Shown piece by piece: positions 6,636 through 6,983 of a stretch of 6,983 nt of DNA. The DNA is from an uncultured Fidelibacterota bacterium. GTDB lineage: Bacteria; Marinisomatota; Marinisomatia; Marinisomatales; UBA1611. The translations under genes and the position numbers were made by a program. The notes under the pieces were generated by a model. It was not told the origin of the DNA and did not search any database. It saw only the letters and a list, made by a program, of their open reading frames with translations. Within the stretch, counting starts at the first letter, position 1. The number at the start of each line of letters is the position of its first letter. Location of the stretch: contig CAJWPW010000056.1 of the NCBI GenBank assembly GCA_913045415.1, forward strand, positions 1 to 6,983. Direction: 5' to 3'.

Positions 6636-6968
6636 TTAATCATCTGTTTTCTTTTGTCCCGGACTCCGAACCCAGGAACGGCGATTCTCAAATGATTCGA
6701 TCTTGAGATTTGCCCAATCTTCGATAATATCTTTCAGTTGTGCAGATTGTTCAGGATGTTCTCCAAGATTGGTATCAATCAACTCATTGAGTTGACCTTT
6801 CCTTTCCTGAACTTGTCCATATGAAACAATATCTGCATTGGCGTCTTCTTCTTTTAGCGCTTTATTTTGCGCAAGGTCTGTCTCTAGTTTACCATGTTTT
6901 TTATCTCGTTTTTCATTTAATCCGTAGATCAATAATCCAATTAGAACAACAATGATTGCAATATCCAT
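6636..6968 (-). CDS. Small membrane-anchored protein of unknown function
   Basis: I do not recognise this 110-residue protein. It begins with one hydrophobic segment (about residues 3-17, IAIIVVLIGLLIYGL) directly followed by a basic stretch (EKRDKKHGK). The positive charge after the segment predicts an N-out, C-in single-pass anchor rather than a cleaved signal peptide; there is no lipobox Cys. Residues 28-95 are highly charged and probably helical, possibly coiled coil, with a Pro/Gly break near 69-73. The C-terminus is basic then acidic (RRSWVRSPGQKKTDD). The start is well supported: AAGGAG stands seven bases upstream of the ATG, the best ribosome site in the window. The gene converges on alr, with four bases between the stops, so it has its own promoter beyond the right edge. 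The shape recalls small helical membrane-tethered proteins, but no family can be claimed. Confidence 0.75.
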   Translation of the reverse strand: MDIAIIVVLIGLLIYGLNEKRDKKHGKLETDLAQNKALKEEDANADIVSYGQVQERKGQLNELIDTNLGEHPEQSAQLKDIIEDWANLKIESFENRRSWVRSPGQKKTDD

Positions 6969-6975
6969 TTTATAG

Positions 6976-6981
6976 CTCCTT
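6976..6981 (-). promoter_or_regulatory. Strong Shine-Dalgarno site for the small membrane protein
   Basis: On the - strand AAGGAG is followed by seven bases (CTATAAA) and then ATG. Both match and spacing are near ideal. This fixes the start at 6968 and shows that the host uses Shine-Dalgarno initiation for at least some genes. Confidence 0.8.
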
Positions 6982-6983
6982 TA

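Noticed and set aside
1..6983. CRISPR array, transposon ends, phage genes, tRNA or riboswitch
   Set aside because: No regularly spaced repeats, transposase or integrase motifs, cloverleaf sequence or long structured leader were seen; nearly all bases are in housekeeping-type genes.

Overview
This window looks like an ordinary chromosomal segment from an AT-rich bacterium. In order on the + strand it holds the 3' end of groEL with its terminator, a complete DNA polymerase I gene (polA), and four tightly packed genes. These four are an ABC-2 ATPase, its membrane partner, a nucleoside 2-deoxyribosyltransferase-like protein and alanine racemase. A small membrane-anchored protein of unknown function lies on the - strand at the right edge, convergent with alr. 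The gene content is bacterial. The GroEL tail with GGM repeats, low GC and sparse Shine-Dalgarno signals would fit a lineage of the Bacteroidota/Marinimicrobia (FCB) kind, but that placement is a guess; sequence searches of GroEL and PolA would settle it.

Layout: bases 1-491 encode the end of GroEL, with its ATP-hydrolysis Asp and a four-unit 9-bp repeat encoding the Gly-Gly-Met tail. Bases 518-563 form a strong intrinsic terminator, and a plausible promoter for polA begins inside that hairpin. polA fills 615-3341. After a 47-base gap, the genes at 3389-6631 overlap one another by 4, 19 and 4 bases and were probably transcribed and translated as one unit. The alr stop lies four bases from the stop of the opposing small gene, and a 7-bp inverted repeat covers this junction. 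The only gene-free stretch longer than 100 bases is the groEL-polA gap.

How the genes relate: GroEL (protein folding) and PolA (repair, Okazaki-fragment processing) are housekeeping and independent. The ATPase and permease form a probable exporter of unknown cargo. The deoxyribosyltransferase-like protein (nucleoside or nucleotide chemistry) and Alr (D-alanine for peptidoglycan) share the transcript, with no pathway link that the sequence makes obvious.

I found no CRISPR array, mobile element, tRNA, rRNA or clear novel system. The points most worth checking are residue-level. PolA has lost the first metal-binding Asp of its proofreading exonuclease. The ABC ATPase keeps Walker A and B but departs from consensus in its Q-loop, signature and switch-histidine positions. 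The other observations concern the promoter/terminator overlap, the TTG start of the permease and the uncharacterised small membrane protein.
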